Shown: positions 31,922 through 43,879, numbered from the stretch's first letter. The stretch is 64,000 nucleotides of DNA from Ceratodon purpureus (GCA_014871385.1 CM026426.1:63903877-63967876); one strand, 5' to 3'. Translations and numbers: made by a program. Notes: a model not told the origin generated them from the letters alone.

Positions 31922-34462
31922 TCTGTGCCAATAACAAAAAGTTTGTAAGTATATCATATGATTTGTAGAGATTTTTCCTCTTACCATCCCACATACTCTA
32001 TCATTCCACAAATTAAGTTGTGGGCCTCCTTGATAAAGAGTTAATGGGAAGAGGCTTATATTGCAAAGCATTTCTAATTTAATCATACATTTCAACGGAA
32101 ATTTCATACATTCCAAAGGTCCTACAATCTCAAAGCATTTAGTGCTCTTCAATGATTGATCATTGGCAAACACATCAACCCCTACATTTCTAATCCATAC
32201 ATACATCTTACTATTAGAAACAAACACAAACTGGTTGTGCTTGCTCTTACAATATATACAAGACATGTTCACACTACTAGACAATAGTATACTCAACCTA
32301 AACTCTTTGTAATAAGGCAAACAATCACAATTTAGCACATTATGAGTGTTGCAATTATTAGTTACAGACTTGCTGTAATAACCATTACTACTCACATGCC
32401 CAAGCAAACAAACATTTTCAATCATACAACAATTTCTAAGCAAGCATACATTTTTAATGTAAAAATCATCTATAAACCTAATTCTAATAACCCCTACAAT
32501 GGACCTAAGTTTAATTACACATGCACAAAGTTGCTTCAGCCTTAGGCTGATAGCATTCCAAGTCTTTAATTGTCTCTTATAGTATGGTGTGGTACATTTC
32601 CATCTACTCCAATTGCAGTCCAAGTGAAGGTTTTGTAGACTAATGCAAAAATCAAAGACCATTTTACCTGAGATTGGCGTCGATGCACCTTTGTACCTTT
32701 GCCGAATATTTTCTATCTGCCAGCTCGAAGCTCTGATATCTGCCTCCATCGGTGTTGAGATGACCTTCACTAAAAAAGTCTCCAAGATTCCCTCCTGAGT
32801 AAACGCTGCAGTCGTCTTTACCGTTGGTGTCGAAGTTACTTTCACCCCTGTTGTCGTTGTCGGGGCGTGTTTAGCTGCCATCGAATTGAACTCTGCCGCT
32901 GTGGGAGTAGTCTCCACTGCTGAAGATATGGACTCCTTTGTGTCAATTTTCCGCGACCTTCCCTTCGTCTCTCCCGATTGATAAGTAACTGTGACGAGGC
33001 TTGGTTCCGCTTGGTGTATTGATCCAAACTTGAAGAGGCCTGACTTGGTCTTCTCGGTAGTTGCAAGTGAAGCAAACAATCGCCCCAACTTCTCCCACGT
33101 CGATGGTGACCTCGCAGCTGCTCCTGTCGATAGTCTCCCCGCCTTTTCCTTCGCCGAATGCCTCTCGGCAGTCTCCTCCACCAAATGCTTTGCCACTACC
33201 GCCACCTCTCCTGTCGAGGTCTTCACCACTTCTGCCGAGACCACCTTCTTTACCGAGTATGAGACGACCTCCTTCACTGCTGGCGATACCACTTCCTTCT
33301 CTGCAGCTGAGACCACCTCCTTCACTGTTGCTTCCGACACTACTGAAGTCGGCCCAATCGCTGTCGACCCACTAGTTCTCTTGCTCTTCTTATCCTTCGC
33401 AGCCAAGCATGCACTCCCTCCGTCGTCCGGCTTGACCGTCAACTTGCAGCGCTTGGTCTCGACATTGCTGCGCTGGTCCTCCACAGCCCAACTCTTGATC
33501 TTCACAGCGCTTCTCTTGAGCTTCACCAAAATTGCTACCAACTCACTTACTTCGCTACCATCTTCCGCTGCACACTCCTGGTATGGGCACTTACTTCTAT
33601 TTTCTCTAGCAAATACAACCTGTCTAACAATGTTTCTGACTACGCACACACTTTGGAACTTAGAGTGGTGGAGGCTCTCGGAGTGGGCCGTTATATACTT
33701 GCAAATGCAGGTAGAAAGAGTCCTAGGGTTCCTAAGAGTTACATGGCGGCTATGGTGATTATTGTGTTGTGGTTTAGGGTTTGTGTGGGGGGTGCCATTG
33801 GATGTTGTATTTCTGAAATCGCACGGTGCTTGTGTGCGTGAATGAACAGTAGTTATGCACAGTAAATTTGTTTTAGGGTTCAGATGACTTACCTGATTTT
33901 TTGCAGTGTCGTTGGTGTGCCCAGAAGGGGGTGCTTCTTTGCTCCCTTGGTTCCTCCTCCTTACTTGAGCCCTCATCTCTTGGTTCTTGTGTGCGCTGCT
34001 CCATGCAGATTGCAGCTGGTCAATTTTGAAGTAGCCGAGGGCTTTGGTTTGATCTTGGTCATTGCACCTGTTGGAACAGCTGGTGAAGCCGCTCCCCCCA
34101 TTACTTTTACAACTGCGGTTGGTGCTGAACAAGGCTGAGATCTCCATCTTCAGCTGAGCTTGTACAACCCACGTGAATTGCAACTTGTGATTTGTAGCTT
34201 GATTGTTGGTTCCTGAGTGGTCGAGTTTAATCGGGATTGGTGTCACGGTTGGTGCAGGTTTTTGCTTGTGCAGGCTCCTACGATCTTGTCCGCTGTCTCG
34301 CTCATGTCTTCTGCTGATCTGTTGTGCATGCTCTTTCGATTCAGCTCCCCTATAGCATTTACGTTGAATGCTCTTGTGAAATTTGTTCATCTTGAGATGT
34401 TGATTCGTCACATGTTGCTGGTTAACGACGTTTTGTGATGCAGGCGCTTGGTGTGATGTCAT
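31922..34462 (-). other. long open region upstream of LINE ORF1
   Basis: No stop occurs in the ORF1 frame from 34462 to 31921. The middle (about 32990-33620) encodes a quasi-repeat of EVVSA-type units (KEVVSAAEKEVVSPAVKEVVS) and Lys/Ser-rich protein. The parts on either side are Cys/Asn-rich and do not look like folded protein. It may be a 5' UTR with a coding past or an N-terminal extension of ORF1. Around 34200-34700 the plus strand carries scattered TGCAGGTG motifs about every 50-100 bp. Confidence 0.35.
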
Positions 34463-34945
34463 GGCCGTTGCTGGTTGGATTCGTTGCGGTGCAGGTGTAA
34501 ATGTTTCTTGTACAGCTCTGAACGTCGTTGCTTGAGTTCCTTTCGATGCAGGTGCTTGCTTGTGTCGTACATGGATGGTACTGCGATGATCTTGCAGGTG
34601 GTGATGCTTGCAGTTTTGGTGGTGGCCGCTCTGGTACTCTCTGTCTACAATCCGTCTCCAGCAGGTGCATTGTTGATATTCAGAGTAGTGTTGATAGTTT
34701 GTGCAGATCTCTTTGGCAGCAAGGTGTAATTGCAGATCTCTAAAGCCCCTACGCCTGTGTTGAGTTTTGGTGGTTCAGAGTACTCCTGCCTCGTAAGAAA
34801 CTTTGTAAGAAACGCATTTCTTCGTAGCAGTGTCCACTTTGTTCTTGTTGCTGCTTGTCACGCTTGAATGTTCTTGTTGCTGCTTGTCACACTTGAGTAG
34901 ATTTTGGGTCGGCATTTGAGGTGTTGAGTGTTGAATGTTGGTGCT

Positions 34946-35179
34946 GGGGTCGAACGTGCCATCGTCCAGGGTGCCGTCCAGGCTCAGCGTCGTCGCTAGC
35001 GCCAGCGTGAACTTTTCCCCGACGTGCATGGGGTAGATGTCGATGTTCACGTCCAGCAGCACGTCCATGTCGAGCTGCTCGCTGTGCGCCACGATCCGCG
35101 ACACCTTGTCGAACTTCTTGCCATCGGGGTCGAGCTGCGTGATGCTGCAGATGTCCTCGAACAGCACCGTGTCCGCCAT
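34946..35179 (-). pseudogene. RPB8: truncated RPB8 (RNA polymerase subunit) fragment
   Basis: The ATG at 35179 opens 78 codons that match the N-terminal half of RPB8/RPABC3, a small subunit shared by RNA polymerases I, II and [23 protein letters not shown], then [18 protein letters not shown] and [12 protein letters not shown]. The plant family has about 145 residues; here the match ends abruptly at DP with no splice donor, followed by unrelated low-complexity sequence. The fragment is GC-rich, unlike its AT-rich surroundings. A duplicated CTTGTTGCTGCTTGTCAC lies at 34843-34890, and TTGAGGTGTTGA-like sequence flanks both sides. I infer a captured or retroposed piece. Confidence 0.8.
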
Positions 35180-35239
35180 GGCGTGGCGAAGCAGAGTTGG
35201 GCAGCGCCTCAAGAGCCTGCGAACGCGAGGCAAAGGAGA

Positions 35240-36490
35240 GTGTGTCTGTATGTGTGTCTCTGCCCTGCGACACAGTTGAGGTGTTGATTGTTGAGGTGTG
35301 TAATGCCAAATGCTTGTGCTGAATGGCTGTGCCGACTGTGATTGCAGGTGCTGAGCCGTATGGTTTAGTCTGCAGCAATAGTAGTCTAGATAATGCTTTT
35401 GTGAAGCTTAGTTAGTATCACTGAGCAATCTGCGTATTGTTGGGATGTAGTGTACATTTCTGCAAGTGCCTATTCTGTCTAACATTTCTAAACAATAATA
35501 TTGAGTTTCAATAATTTCAATAACAAACAATGCAAGAAGAATGAATAGAAGAGTAGTGAGGTAGGGAGAAAACTGCCCCTGTTTGTGTAGTGTTTTGACC
35601 ATTTGTAGATGCGGATATTTCGGATCTGGAGAGGGTAGGGAGTTTGGTGTGAGGGTTTCATAGAATTCCTTGCACCGTCTGAGGATGATAGACACTAGAT
35701 CTGAGGTGCAAAGATTGTGGGTAGTAAGGAAACAGTGCACCAACACATGTCCCAGCCCATTGCTTGTTTCCATTGAACTTCTAGCACAAACTTGCAACAG
35801 ATCTAGCTTCTCTCAAACTTGAGTCCTTTCCAACACATATTCTCTACCCCCACACAAAATCGCAGATCTAGCAAGTGTACATAGGACTCCACAGCATATT
35901 CAGCCTCTATGCTGCCTGCACACTTCCTCTCAAACGACTAACTCCCTAACCCTCTCCTCACCGGAAAACGTGGAGCTCCTTAGCTACTCATCTCTCCTCC
36001 TCTGCCTCAGAACAATTCCAATGCATCTGTTACAAATATGTTTAAGTTACGAATGACTCTCAAAATACAATGTACTCTCTTGAACATCATTCAAGAGAAG
36101 GTTACACTGTTATAATCACTCTATACCTTAGACGCACGCAGAAGAATAATCGGAGAACAATTTTTGGAATAGATTAACCAAGTGCTAAATTAAGAATACA
36201 TTCTTAGAGTAGATTTGATGCCAGAACATCTTTGATTAAAGGCTTACTAATGGGAACAACACGGTTTAAATTAACGATACTTACCTCGATCGCATCCACT
36301 CCGGTATTCTGTGTAAACCTGACTGCATTAGAAGTGTCTCATCATGAAATCTCGGTATTTACACTTCTTAATTCTAAATGTAAGTTCATGTACTAGATTA
36401 TATTTACCTGCCAGTATGGTAGGTGGTAGAACAATCTACCGCGCTTAACGCCGTGAGTCTTGGAAGGTCAGGGAGTTTTTCACTCTTCTT
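35240..36490. other. no gene recognised
   Basis: A minus-strand ORF of 129 codons (35408-35797) has one hydrophobic segment (LLFILLALFVIEII) but no motif or splice support. The rest is AT-rich with stops in all frames. Confidence 0.35.
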
Positions 36491-36565
36491 GAGTTGCGTA
36501 CTGGTCCTCTCCGGTGCAACACCGCGGCTCTGAGTACTCACACCGTCTTGCTCCGTTTCGTCCAA

Positions 36566-38337
36566 CTAAGAGGTGTGTTGGTACGTGAGCTTTCTGCTCT
36601 CATAAGCGTCTCGGTACGTGAGCTTTCTGCTCTCATAAGCGTATCTACCTCGCATTTGATTGCCACACGGTGGACAAGCTGCGTAACCTTGGTGTCCAGA
36701 TCCAAATACAGTTCCGTATCCTGGAAAGTCATGGGTTGTATAATGTACAGCAGCCCGCAAATTAAAAACGCGTTCTCCCTCTGGCTTTAAGACATCATAT
36801 GCGGGAACACCATCCCATAGCTCTTTCAACTCATCAATAAGAGGTCGAACCCAGACATCAAAAAAATCAAAAGGTACTTGTTCCCTACCAGGTATGAGTA
36901 GAGTCAACATGGTGAAAAACTTTTTAGTTATAAGCCAAGGTGGGAGGTTTAGGAAACTTGTCATCAGTGGCCAAGCCGACCATGTAGACTTGTGCAGTTT
37001 GAAGGAACAAATACCGTCACACGATATCTGAAGCCCACATCTCTAGGGTCTGTTCCAAATCCTTTTGTATCGAATTCCTCTGGAGGCATATTGTCCAACC
37101 GCTTCCAGGCTAGAGAATCACCTCGGTACCGGACCTTTCCATCCTAACAAGGGTTCTCCTTGTGCCATCGCATTAGCTAGGAGAGAATGGGAATCCGGTA
37201 AAAACGCTACAGCCTAGGAGTTATTTTGAATTGCCTTAATACCTTGAGAGGTCTAATCTTGTGGATCATGTCTTTATACCTCCCTGTGTTGCACTTCGGG
37301 CACCTGTCTAAGTTCTTGGTGTCTTCTTGGTCGAACAAGACGCAACCTTTGACGCAACCGTGTATATTCACAAAATCCAAGCCCAGGCGCTTAGTCAGAG
37401 CCTTAGCTTGGTATAGCGATCCCGACAAGTTGTTGTCTCCGGGCAGTATACACTTCATGGTCGCTAAAATGTCGTCAGCCGCCTTGTCTGAAATACCCGA
37501 GTGTGTAGCGAGTACGTTCACCATCATAACACTCGCCCCAAGCTTAGTGTGGTTCGATCCAACGAATAGAAGGCACATGGCTTCCTCTAATACTGTAACG
37601 TCTTTGAGTCTCTCCTGTTCTAGTTTGTCCATGTCTCCTTGATTTTCTCTGCTCAAGTGGTCGTGTTCTTGCTCTCTCCAATTTAAAGAGCCTCCTTTAT
37701 TGTCATAATTCTCGCCTACTTGAATGTTCTCCACGTGCACTGGTAATGGAACGTCGTTGCCGTCTTCATGTTCGGGCTGACATCCCCGCTGGCGGCCAGT
37801 ATCTCCTACTTCCGTTGGTATGTTCACATAATCTGGAAATCCTTCTGGTGCGACAGGTTCACCTGTAAGTGGGCTGGTAGATGAGGTTGATGCTTGGTTG
37901 ATCCCTGTAATCCCATCCACGGTCTCCAATGCAGCCAAAGCAATATTGTTGATATGGTCTTCCGTATCTGCAAATTGCTGGACCTGCTCGTACATTTCCT
38001 GCACCATTTGACGGACCTCTACACCTTTATCGCGAGGTATGTTACGGGTTTTTGATGCAACTATCTTTGACGCAAAATCCAACTCCCATTCGTCGTTCGA
38101 TGAGTCCTGTTCTTCCGGACCTCTCCAAGTTCGGCAATTTGGAGATCTGCCGTACCTTACCAAGTGTTTATGGATTTCTGTAAGGCCCACAGGATGGCCT
38201 ACGCCTTTGTGCAACTTACACGGGCATGGTAACCTTGTGAAAATATACAGTGCTGCTCTTCGCTGATCGCGAAGCCAAAGCTTGTCATCACGAGTATTAT
38301 TTCTCATAATATCTGTAAGGGGCAACTTGTCTGTCAT
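36566..38337 (-). pseudogene. CACTA (TNP2-type) transposase remnant
   Basis: The upstream part (38337-37207, 376 codons) has the transposase-associated region, PCPCKLHKGVGHPVGLTEIH, and the start of the TNP2 domain: GISDKAADDIL, HGCVKGCVLFDQEDTKNLDR then CPKCNTGRYKD, ending VLRQFKITPRL. After several stops (around 37200-36965) homology resumes as MRWHKENPC, GDSLAWKRLD and then 36964-36566 with PLIDELKELWDGVPAYDV, RAAVHYTTHDFPGYG and a Cys pair ACPPCGNQ. The catalytic core downstream is missing. A 30-bp direct duplication (TCGGTACGTGAGCTTTCTGC) at 36579-36645 marks the broken end. Confidence 0.85.
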
Positions 38338-40380
38338 CTACACAAAATCACAGAGATTAGAGATAGTTAATAGACCAATGTCGGGAATAATCATAGTCAG
38401 GTGGTACATGATGTTACATATCACTCTTTGAATGTCGTTACTGTTAAATGGCCATAGTGTCTTAATGTTAATAAAATGTCCTGCAATACATGAAACACAT
38501 TCTGCATCATGCTTCGGATAAGGAATTGTGTAATTGGATTTGTTTAACATACTGATTTAGGGAATACTAATCGAAAAAGGGAACTTGGACTTGGAACCTC
38601 GGGGATAGTCTGTTTCACTTTTCTCCGAATGTAATGTATTAGCGTACTTACGAAGTAGTATATTACGGATCGTGATAGCATCAGCATTACACCTAGAGCC
38701 GACAGAAGGTAGGGAATAGTTGATTCGTACCTTTTCGAAGACGACAATTAACCTTTTTTCTCCAAACTTAAAATATTGTCGTTGTACTATGTAATCTTCC
38801 AGTACTGCGTTCATCGCATCCATACATTACAGAATTCAATCGTGAGTGAGTTAGACTTGACTAAAATGCCGTGTACAGTCACACCTATGAGCTTGTCGAA
38901 TAAAATAAAACAACGTCTAAAATTGTTGAGAACGTAATCTGAATTTCACTATCGCGGACTTTGACACCAGATGATGTCGTCAATTACGGAATTCATTTAA
39001 GCACCTGTATACTGAATGAAGAACAACCAGGATGGTGGTGGAATATGTTTACCGGCATTACAGCTCAAACTGAATTGAAGTGACTGCGTCGTTTTCTTCA
39101 ATCGCTACGGAATGTTACCTGTGTCATTGATCAAAATGAGCGAGTATGTCATATAGAAGTTGTCATTATTTGTCCAAATTTCTATAGACGGAAGCTCATT
39201 CTTTTTTGAAATACAGTATGTGAGGGTATATTGTAAAGTCCTAACATGCTTACCTCTATGAAATTTCGTTACTGTATGAACTATGAATTGACAATATGCG
39301 AAGTCATGTCATTATATAATGTAATTTAATGTACAAAAAGCAAATAACGGGATTGAATAATACCTGTGTTTAGAGGAATACACCCTCTCTTAGTATGTAC
39401 GTAATAGTTTATCTAGCGCTGTTGTTCAAAATTCTCCCAGATTTGATCTCTGAACGATGCCCTGACTCATGTCGCTCATTATTTTCCCACATTTCCACTC
39501 TACTATAGATTAAGATTGATAAATACGGGACAACCAACATACTTACTAGAATCATTGCACTCCAAAATTATAATAAACGTTTAAGACGGGATAGAGTTGG
39601 CCTTACCGTCATTGTAAAATTGAAGCCAAGGAGTCGTAATTAATTTAAACACAACCCGAGTTGAGCTATCGACAAGGAATGTGTTGGTCCACAGACTCAG
39701 CGGGCGTGATTTCCTTTAGTAAACACAGTCGCGATCTATCTTTGAATACTTGACAGTGGGAGAAATTCACACACAAAGAACAGTATCAGGCCAAACTTGT
39801 TTTTCAACCCGGATCAAAAATTTGCAATCCAGAACGAGTCCCCTATACCTCCTCAAAACATAGGTAAATAGAGGAAAGCCTTCACAGTATTTTCCGTATA
39901 CTCCTACACCTAAAAATTAGACGATGTCTAGGGAACAAGAAAGCAAAAAATTCAACGGGAAATCAAGCTTTCAATCGACTAACAACATAACAAAGGGATA
40001 AAAATGTATCCGGTGATACATTTGAAGCATCGGGTGAAGCTGCCACCAGCAAACCTAGAAACTGAAATACTGTTTTCACTAGAAGATGTTTTCCTCGAAG
40101 AGGGTCACCTTGATTAGAAAGTCCTTGACTTTTCCTCGTCACAATTGAATCAGAACCTGCTATTTTGAACAACTAGTGAGCGGATGCCGCAAACTCTTAA
40201 AAATCCTATCGTTCGATGTAATCGATGGTGTGCTGGGGAAATTCATGTAATACCTTGTAGGGGAGATTGTCATCGGCGACACAGTTGTTAGCAAGTAGAG
40301 GTTTGACAAGAGCGTAACTCATCAAGGCAGCAGGGAGTAGAGACAGGAACGGTTCACGATTGGGAGACCAATTGAATTAT
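38338..40380. other. no gene recognised
   Basis: Short ORFs on the minus strand (38338-38550, 38544-38823, 39963-40172) lack motifs. This could be the 5' part of the CACTA element, but no CACTA terminus was found by eye. Confidence 0.35.
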
Positions 40381-40390
40381 TTCCGTGAGA

Positions 40391-40546
40391 ATGTCGAGAG
40401 AGTTGTCGAGGAGCGATGGGGCCGACTCCGACAAATTTGAGAATGAAAAAGAGGATATTCCCGTGAAGAACGAATACGAATTGCAGCGTGAGGCAATCAT
40501 GCAGAGCAACCGAGAGAGGATGGGTCCTCGAGGGAGCGCATGAGCT
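40391..40546 (+). CDS. first exon of a transposon-type or unknown plant gene
   Basis: The ATG at 40391 opens 50 codons: an acidic start, then NEYELQREAIMQSNRERMG, a pattern common in plant transposon-associated proteins (E-Y-E-x-x-R-...-N-x-x-x-M). A TGA at 40541 precedes a good donor (GCT|GTAAGT) by three bases, so the exon may carry a fresh nonsense mutation or use another donor. The next exon is probably 40809-41008. Confidence 0.45.
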
Positions 40547-40808
40547 GTAAGTGTATTTTGCTTATAATAAACCCTATTTGGCGTATACCGTCATCGTTAG
40601 GATGCAGGCCACGTGTAGATCTTGACGGACCCTGTTTGCACAGATTTTTGGTTAGGGTCTTATGTATTCCTTGCAACACTGAGTTTTTGGGGTTGTGTAG
40701 GTGGGAGCTTGGTGAGTGCTTAGATGATTTGAGCATTCTTTTGTTATAGTTTGTAATTTTATAGAATTTACGGACTGTGATGAATTGAGTCTTGTATATG
40801 GTGTGCAG

Positions 40809-41008
40809 GACTGCTGTGGTGAACGCTGGTAGGAAAAACAAAGGTTCTAAGAGTTTATCCCGCAAACAGATACCTAGTCGCCGTAGCGGCAGACTAAGGC
40901 CCGATACCGTTAATGATGTCTCCGGCCGCAGTGTCTCTATTGAAATTCTTGAGTCGTCTACGCCTGCCGAGGGTAGACGCACGGCGTCGGTCGGAAATCC
41001 GGATACAG
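40809..41008 (+). CDS. second exon: basic RRSGRLR-type segment
   Basis: Bounded by GGTGTGCAG and GATACAG|GTGACT. It encodes AGRKNKGSKSLSRKQIPSRR then SGRLRP and an acidic/Ser-rich tail, the usual company of the motif in the previous exon. Continuation may be the ORF at about 41345-41566 (after TATGTCGCAG), which ends 20 bp before the first GC-rich array; the gene appears to be interrupted by the element nest. Confidence 0.4.
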
Positions 41009-41606
41009 GTGACTCAGAACCCTAGTATTTACTTCCAGTGTGTGCTGTTTATGTTGGTTACTTCATGGCTTGTTACATTCACAGCTTATTCCATTTGTAA
41101 ATTCTTTAGCAGTTATTTAGACAGGACGTGGTATCTTTGCAATTTATAAAGCTTTAGACGCTTCCGATTATTTGTAGGGCATGTTGAACTCCAACATCGA
41201 CCTGATTCCTTATGTGTAATGGGGTTTAACAAATATGAAGCAAGTTTGCGGTCTTACAACCGTAAAGGTCGATGGCTACATGCTTGGTTCTTTGGACCCA
41301 TTAGTTTGTAAATTCTTTTTTCATTTCTCTTGCGGTATGATATGTCGCAGGAGAACATGTCGTCGAAAGACATTCTGAATACTCTAGTGGGAGGGATAGA
41401 GTGGGAACGCCCACAAGAGATCCCATTTGCGGGAAGCAAAGATTACGCTTCGATGACGCAGATGACCATAGTTGTCATAACAGACCGACCGTCCGTTAGT
41501 AGGTTAGTCCGTCATGGTGAGAAGACACACCCCTGTGTCCGTCACATAAGGGCGTTGACCACTTGACTCACGGTAAGGGTAAAACGAATTTACCTAGCGC
41601 CGAATT

Positions 41607-41942
41607 AGTGCGGGCGCAAGCGCGATTACGGGCGAGTGCATGTGAGCGCGATTACGGGCGAGTGCATGTGGGCGCGAGCAGTACGACGGGCGCGAGCATC
41701 CGCGCGAACGCGATGTCACGGGCGCGTGCAGGAGTGCGGGAGAGCGAGGGCGCGTGCGTCGTTTCGACCGGGCGCGTGCGCGTACAAACGAGCGCAAGCG
41801 TTGCGGCGGGCGCGATCGAGTTGATGGTTGCGACCACAGTTATCGGGCGCGGTCATGCGGGTGCGAGCTTGGATCGGGCGCGTGCGTTCGGGCGAGTGCG
41901 CTGCATCGGGCGCCGGCGGTTGGGCGCGAGCACTGCACGTTA
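41607..41942 (+). repeat. GC-rich array 1 of GGGCGCGAGC-like motifs
   Basis: Fourteen GGGCG cores in 335 bp, mostly in the context CGGGCGCG(A/T)GC, spaced 15-35 bp with unrelated sequence between. It lies 180 bp beyond the stop of the kinase-like gene. ORFs across it on both strands (Ala/Arg-rich) are composition artefacts. Confidence 0.9.
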
Positions 41943-42124
41943 GAAGGGAAAGAGCGACCTCGGGCAACATCACAAGAGAGGGCATGTATTGCAGGAGAGG
42001 CAAATTGAGAAGTGCAATGTTTATTGAAAAGTATTGCAAAATTGTGGCAATAAACCACTTACAAAGAATGTCCCCTCTTATGGAGAACTGGGAATATCAC
42101 ATTGTTGTCACTTCTTGCGTACTT

Positions 42125-43678
42125 CTAAATATGTTTGCAATAACAACACTCTGGGATCTGGAAATTGTAGGGAGGGGATGTTAGAGTAGCGTGGGCCAAC
42201 TGCAAGGTGGAGCCTGTGGAGCGGTTCTTGGGATCGGGATTTGTGAGCTCCTTCAACACCACTGCAAATCTAGCCTTCCCCGCTGCATCCTTGAAAAGGT
42301 CGAAGTCGTCCTCGTCCTTCCAAATCATATTTGCTACCACTCCAACCGAGTACGCATCGGCAGCTTGCGTATATAGATGTCTCCTCCTTAGAGTTTCCAA
42401 TGAGGTCTCCGAATTTGGCTTACCATAAGTGTACCACAACTCCGGAGCGACAAAAGTACCACGTTCCTTGAAGGCAGCCGTACGCTCCGCTGCAGTTGGG
42501 TAACCGTACCTTGAAGGAGTTGTCTCGTAAGTGCGACTTGCCATGCCCCAACCGCATACTCCAATGTAAACTTCGCTCACTTTATCCTCTGGGAAGTGAA
42601 GCAAGACGTGTCCCGAGGAGATGTCATTATGCTGCAAATACCCCTTATGGACCAGGTCCATAATACAGATCAGTGCCCAAGCTAGCTTGGCCCTATGGGT
42701 GCGGAAGGCCTTAACACAATCACGTGTTTCCATGGGCTCATCTATTTGCTTGTGGATGTTACGGTTCTGAGTACCCTCCGAGATATTAGAATTTAATCTG
42801 TTCAGAAAATTCTGAAGGCAATCCCCATTCCACCAAAGCGTGTAGGCTTCCATCGTCCAGTCATTGACCGCAAAAAACTTAATAACGTCGGGATGGTCAA
42901 TCTTGCAAACCATGGCTTCTATTGCTGTCTCGTACCGCTTCTGGGTCTCGTCAGTAGCCTTGGACATCTTCCCCGCAAAGACACAAGTCTCAGGTATGGT
43001 TTCCATGCCAACAATACGTAATTTTTGGACTTTACCATACCCGCCTTCCCTTATGCCTAACAGCGGAACCAACTTGACCCCTCTTGGAACCGAGACCACT
43101 GCTCCCCACAAGTATTTATCCATTGCGCTTTTCAGTCTAGCTTCAAGCGATGGCCTCACCCTCGTCCTATTACTTGAGAATCTCGTGCACGAATCTTGGA
43201 CATATTTGAGCTTCTCTATCTCCACCTTCTGCGCCTGCGAGTAGCCCTCCGTCGGCTTCTTGTTGACACACTCAAACACATACACAATGTTCGTAGTGTT
43301 TGTTATTATTTGTTGCTCCATCCATTTAGGGAAATGATAGTATTTAATACAATCATTATATCTCTCGGAACTCTGCAGCTTCTTCCACAAATACTCTTCC
43401 AACTGCTCCTTTAATGCCCTAATTCCCGACTCTCCCTTGTCAACATATGTACGGGTAATTGCCTCCCGTTTACAACATCCGTACCAATCCAATGTTAGCT
43501 CTCGAATGAAGTCCGGGTCCTTCTCACTTGCCCGTTTCCGGTTCTTCTTTCCCGAGAAGCTCGATGACGGGTTCGAGCCAGTATGAGATGGTACTGTGGA
43601 GGTTGCCACCACCTCATCTACAAGAGCATCAAGATCTAAGTACGCGGGACGTTTCCCGGATCCACGAGAAAGCGACAT
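42125..43678 (-). CDS. intact protein kinase-like ORF (likely pseudokinase)
   Basis: The ATG at 43678 opens 517 uninterrupted codons. After a basic, Ser-rich N-terminus (GKKNRKRASEKD) and an unrecognised domain (LKEQLEEYLWKKL, YHFPKWMEQQI), a kinase fold occupies about 215-510: LLGIREGGYGKVQKL (glycine loop), CVFAGKMSKA (lysine), an Ala-Ile-Glu helix, YLQHNDISSGHVLL (HxD present, but the loop Asn is His), VCGWGMAS in place of DFG (metal-binding Asp is Gly) and GTFVAPELWYT (APE). Phosphotransfer is therefore doubtful. A TATA box (43851-43860) lies 173 bp upstream and GC-rich arrays flank both sides. It may be cargo of a DNA transposon; no introns. Confidence 0.8.
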   Translation of the reverse strand: MSLSRGSGKRPAYLDLDALVDEVVATSTVPSHTGSNPSSSFSGKKNRKRASEKDPDFIRELTLDWYGCCKREAITRTYVDKGESGIRALKEQLEEYLWKKLQSSERYNDCIKYYHFPKWMEQQIITNTTNIVYVFECVNKKPTEGYSQAQKVEIEKLKYVQDSCTRFSSNRTRVRPSLEARLKSAMDKYLWGAVVSVPRGVKLVPLLGIREGGYGKVQKLRIVGMETIPETCVFAGKMSKATDETQKRYETAIEAMVCKIDHPDVIKFFAVNDWTMEAYTLWWNGDCLQNFLNRLNSNISEGTQNRNIHKQIDEPMETRDCVKAFRTHRAKLAWALICIMDLVHKGYLQHNDISSGHVLLHFPEDKVSEVYIGVCGWGMASRTYETTPSRYGYPTAAERTAAFKERGTFVAPELWYTYGKPNSETSLETLRRRHLYTQAADAYSVGVVANMIWKDEDDFDLFKDAAGKARFAVVLKELTNPDPKNRSTGSTLQLAHATLTSPPYNFQIPECCYCKHI

Positions 43679-43850
43679 AGTTGGAATGATAAATTGGACA
43701 CCAGAAAAAAAAAAACAAAAGTTCCTCCCCACCCAATCTGATTGCTCCCACTTCCTGCAGTTCCAAGCAGAGCACGTGGAGTCACGAGCTAGGACAAGGA
43801 GCCACCTGGAAGAGGAGACTTTGAAAAGTAGAAAATAAGGGTTAAGGGGA

Positions 43851-43860
43851 GCCTTTTATG
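43851..43860 (-). promoter_or_regulatory. TATA box of the kinase-like gene
   Basis: CATAAAAGGC on the minus strand, directly downstream (in gene direction) of GC-rich array 2. The arrangement array, then TATA, then gene recurs at 52246 and 53271. Confidence 0.55.
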
Positions 43861-43879
43861 CTCCCCTCGGATGATCGTG

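Larger units (their letters stand above)
22255..34462 (-). mobile_element. decayed LINE with dual endonuclease architecture
   Basis: On the minus strand, in order: a long open upstream region, ORF1 (31921-30290), an overlapping ORF2 start (30311), a tandem-repeat spacer, a 2A-like motif, an APE endonuclease, reverse transcriptase, a long connector, RNase H, a CCHC knuckle and a restriction-like endonuclease, then an (AAAT)n tail at 22255-22316. ORF2 is broken by a double stop (29865-29870), frameshifts near 27750, 27320 and 23250, and a stop at 25732. The combination APE plus RNase H plus C-terminal endonuclease fits the Dualen/RandI type described from green algae. All coding parts are AT-rich compared with neighbours. 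Confidence 0.8.

Noticed and set aside
32991-33758. 255-codon plus-strand ORF rich in Thr and Ser
   Set aside because: It is antisense to the long open LINE frame and only mirrors the EVVSA-type quasi-repeat.
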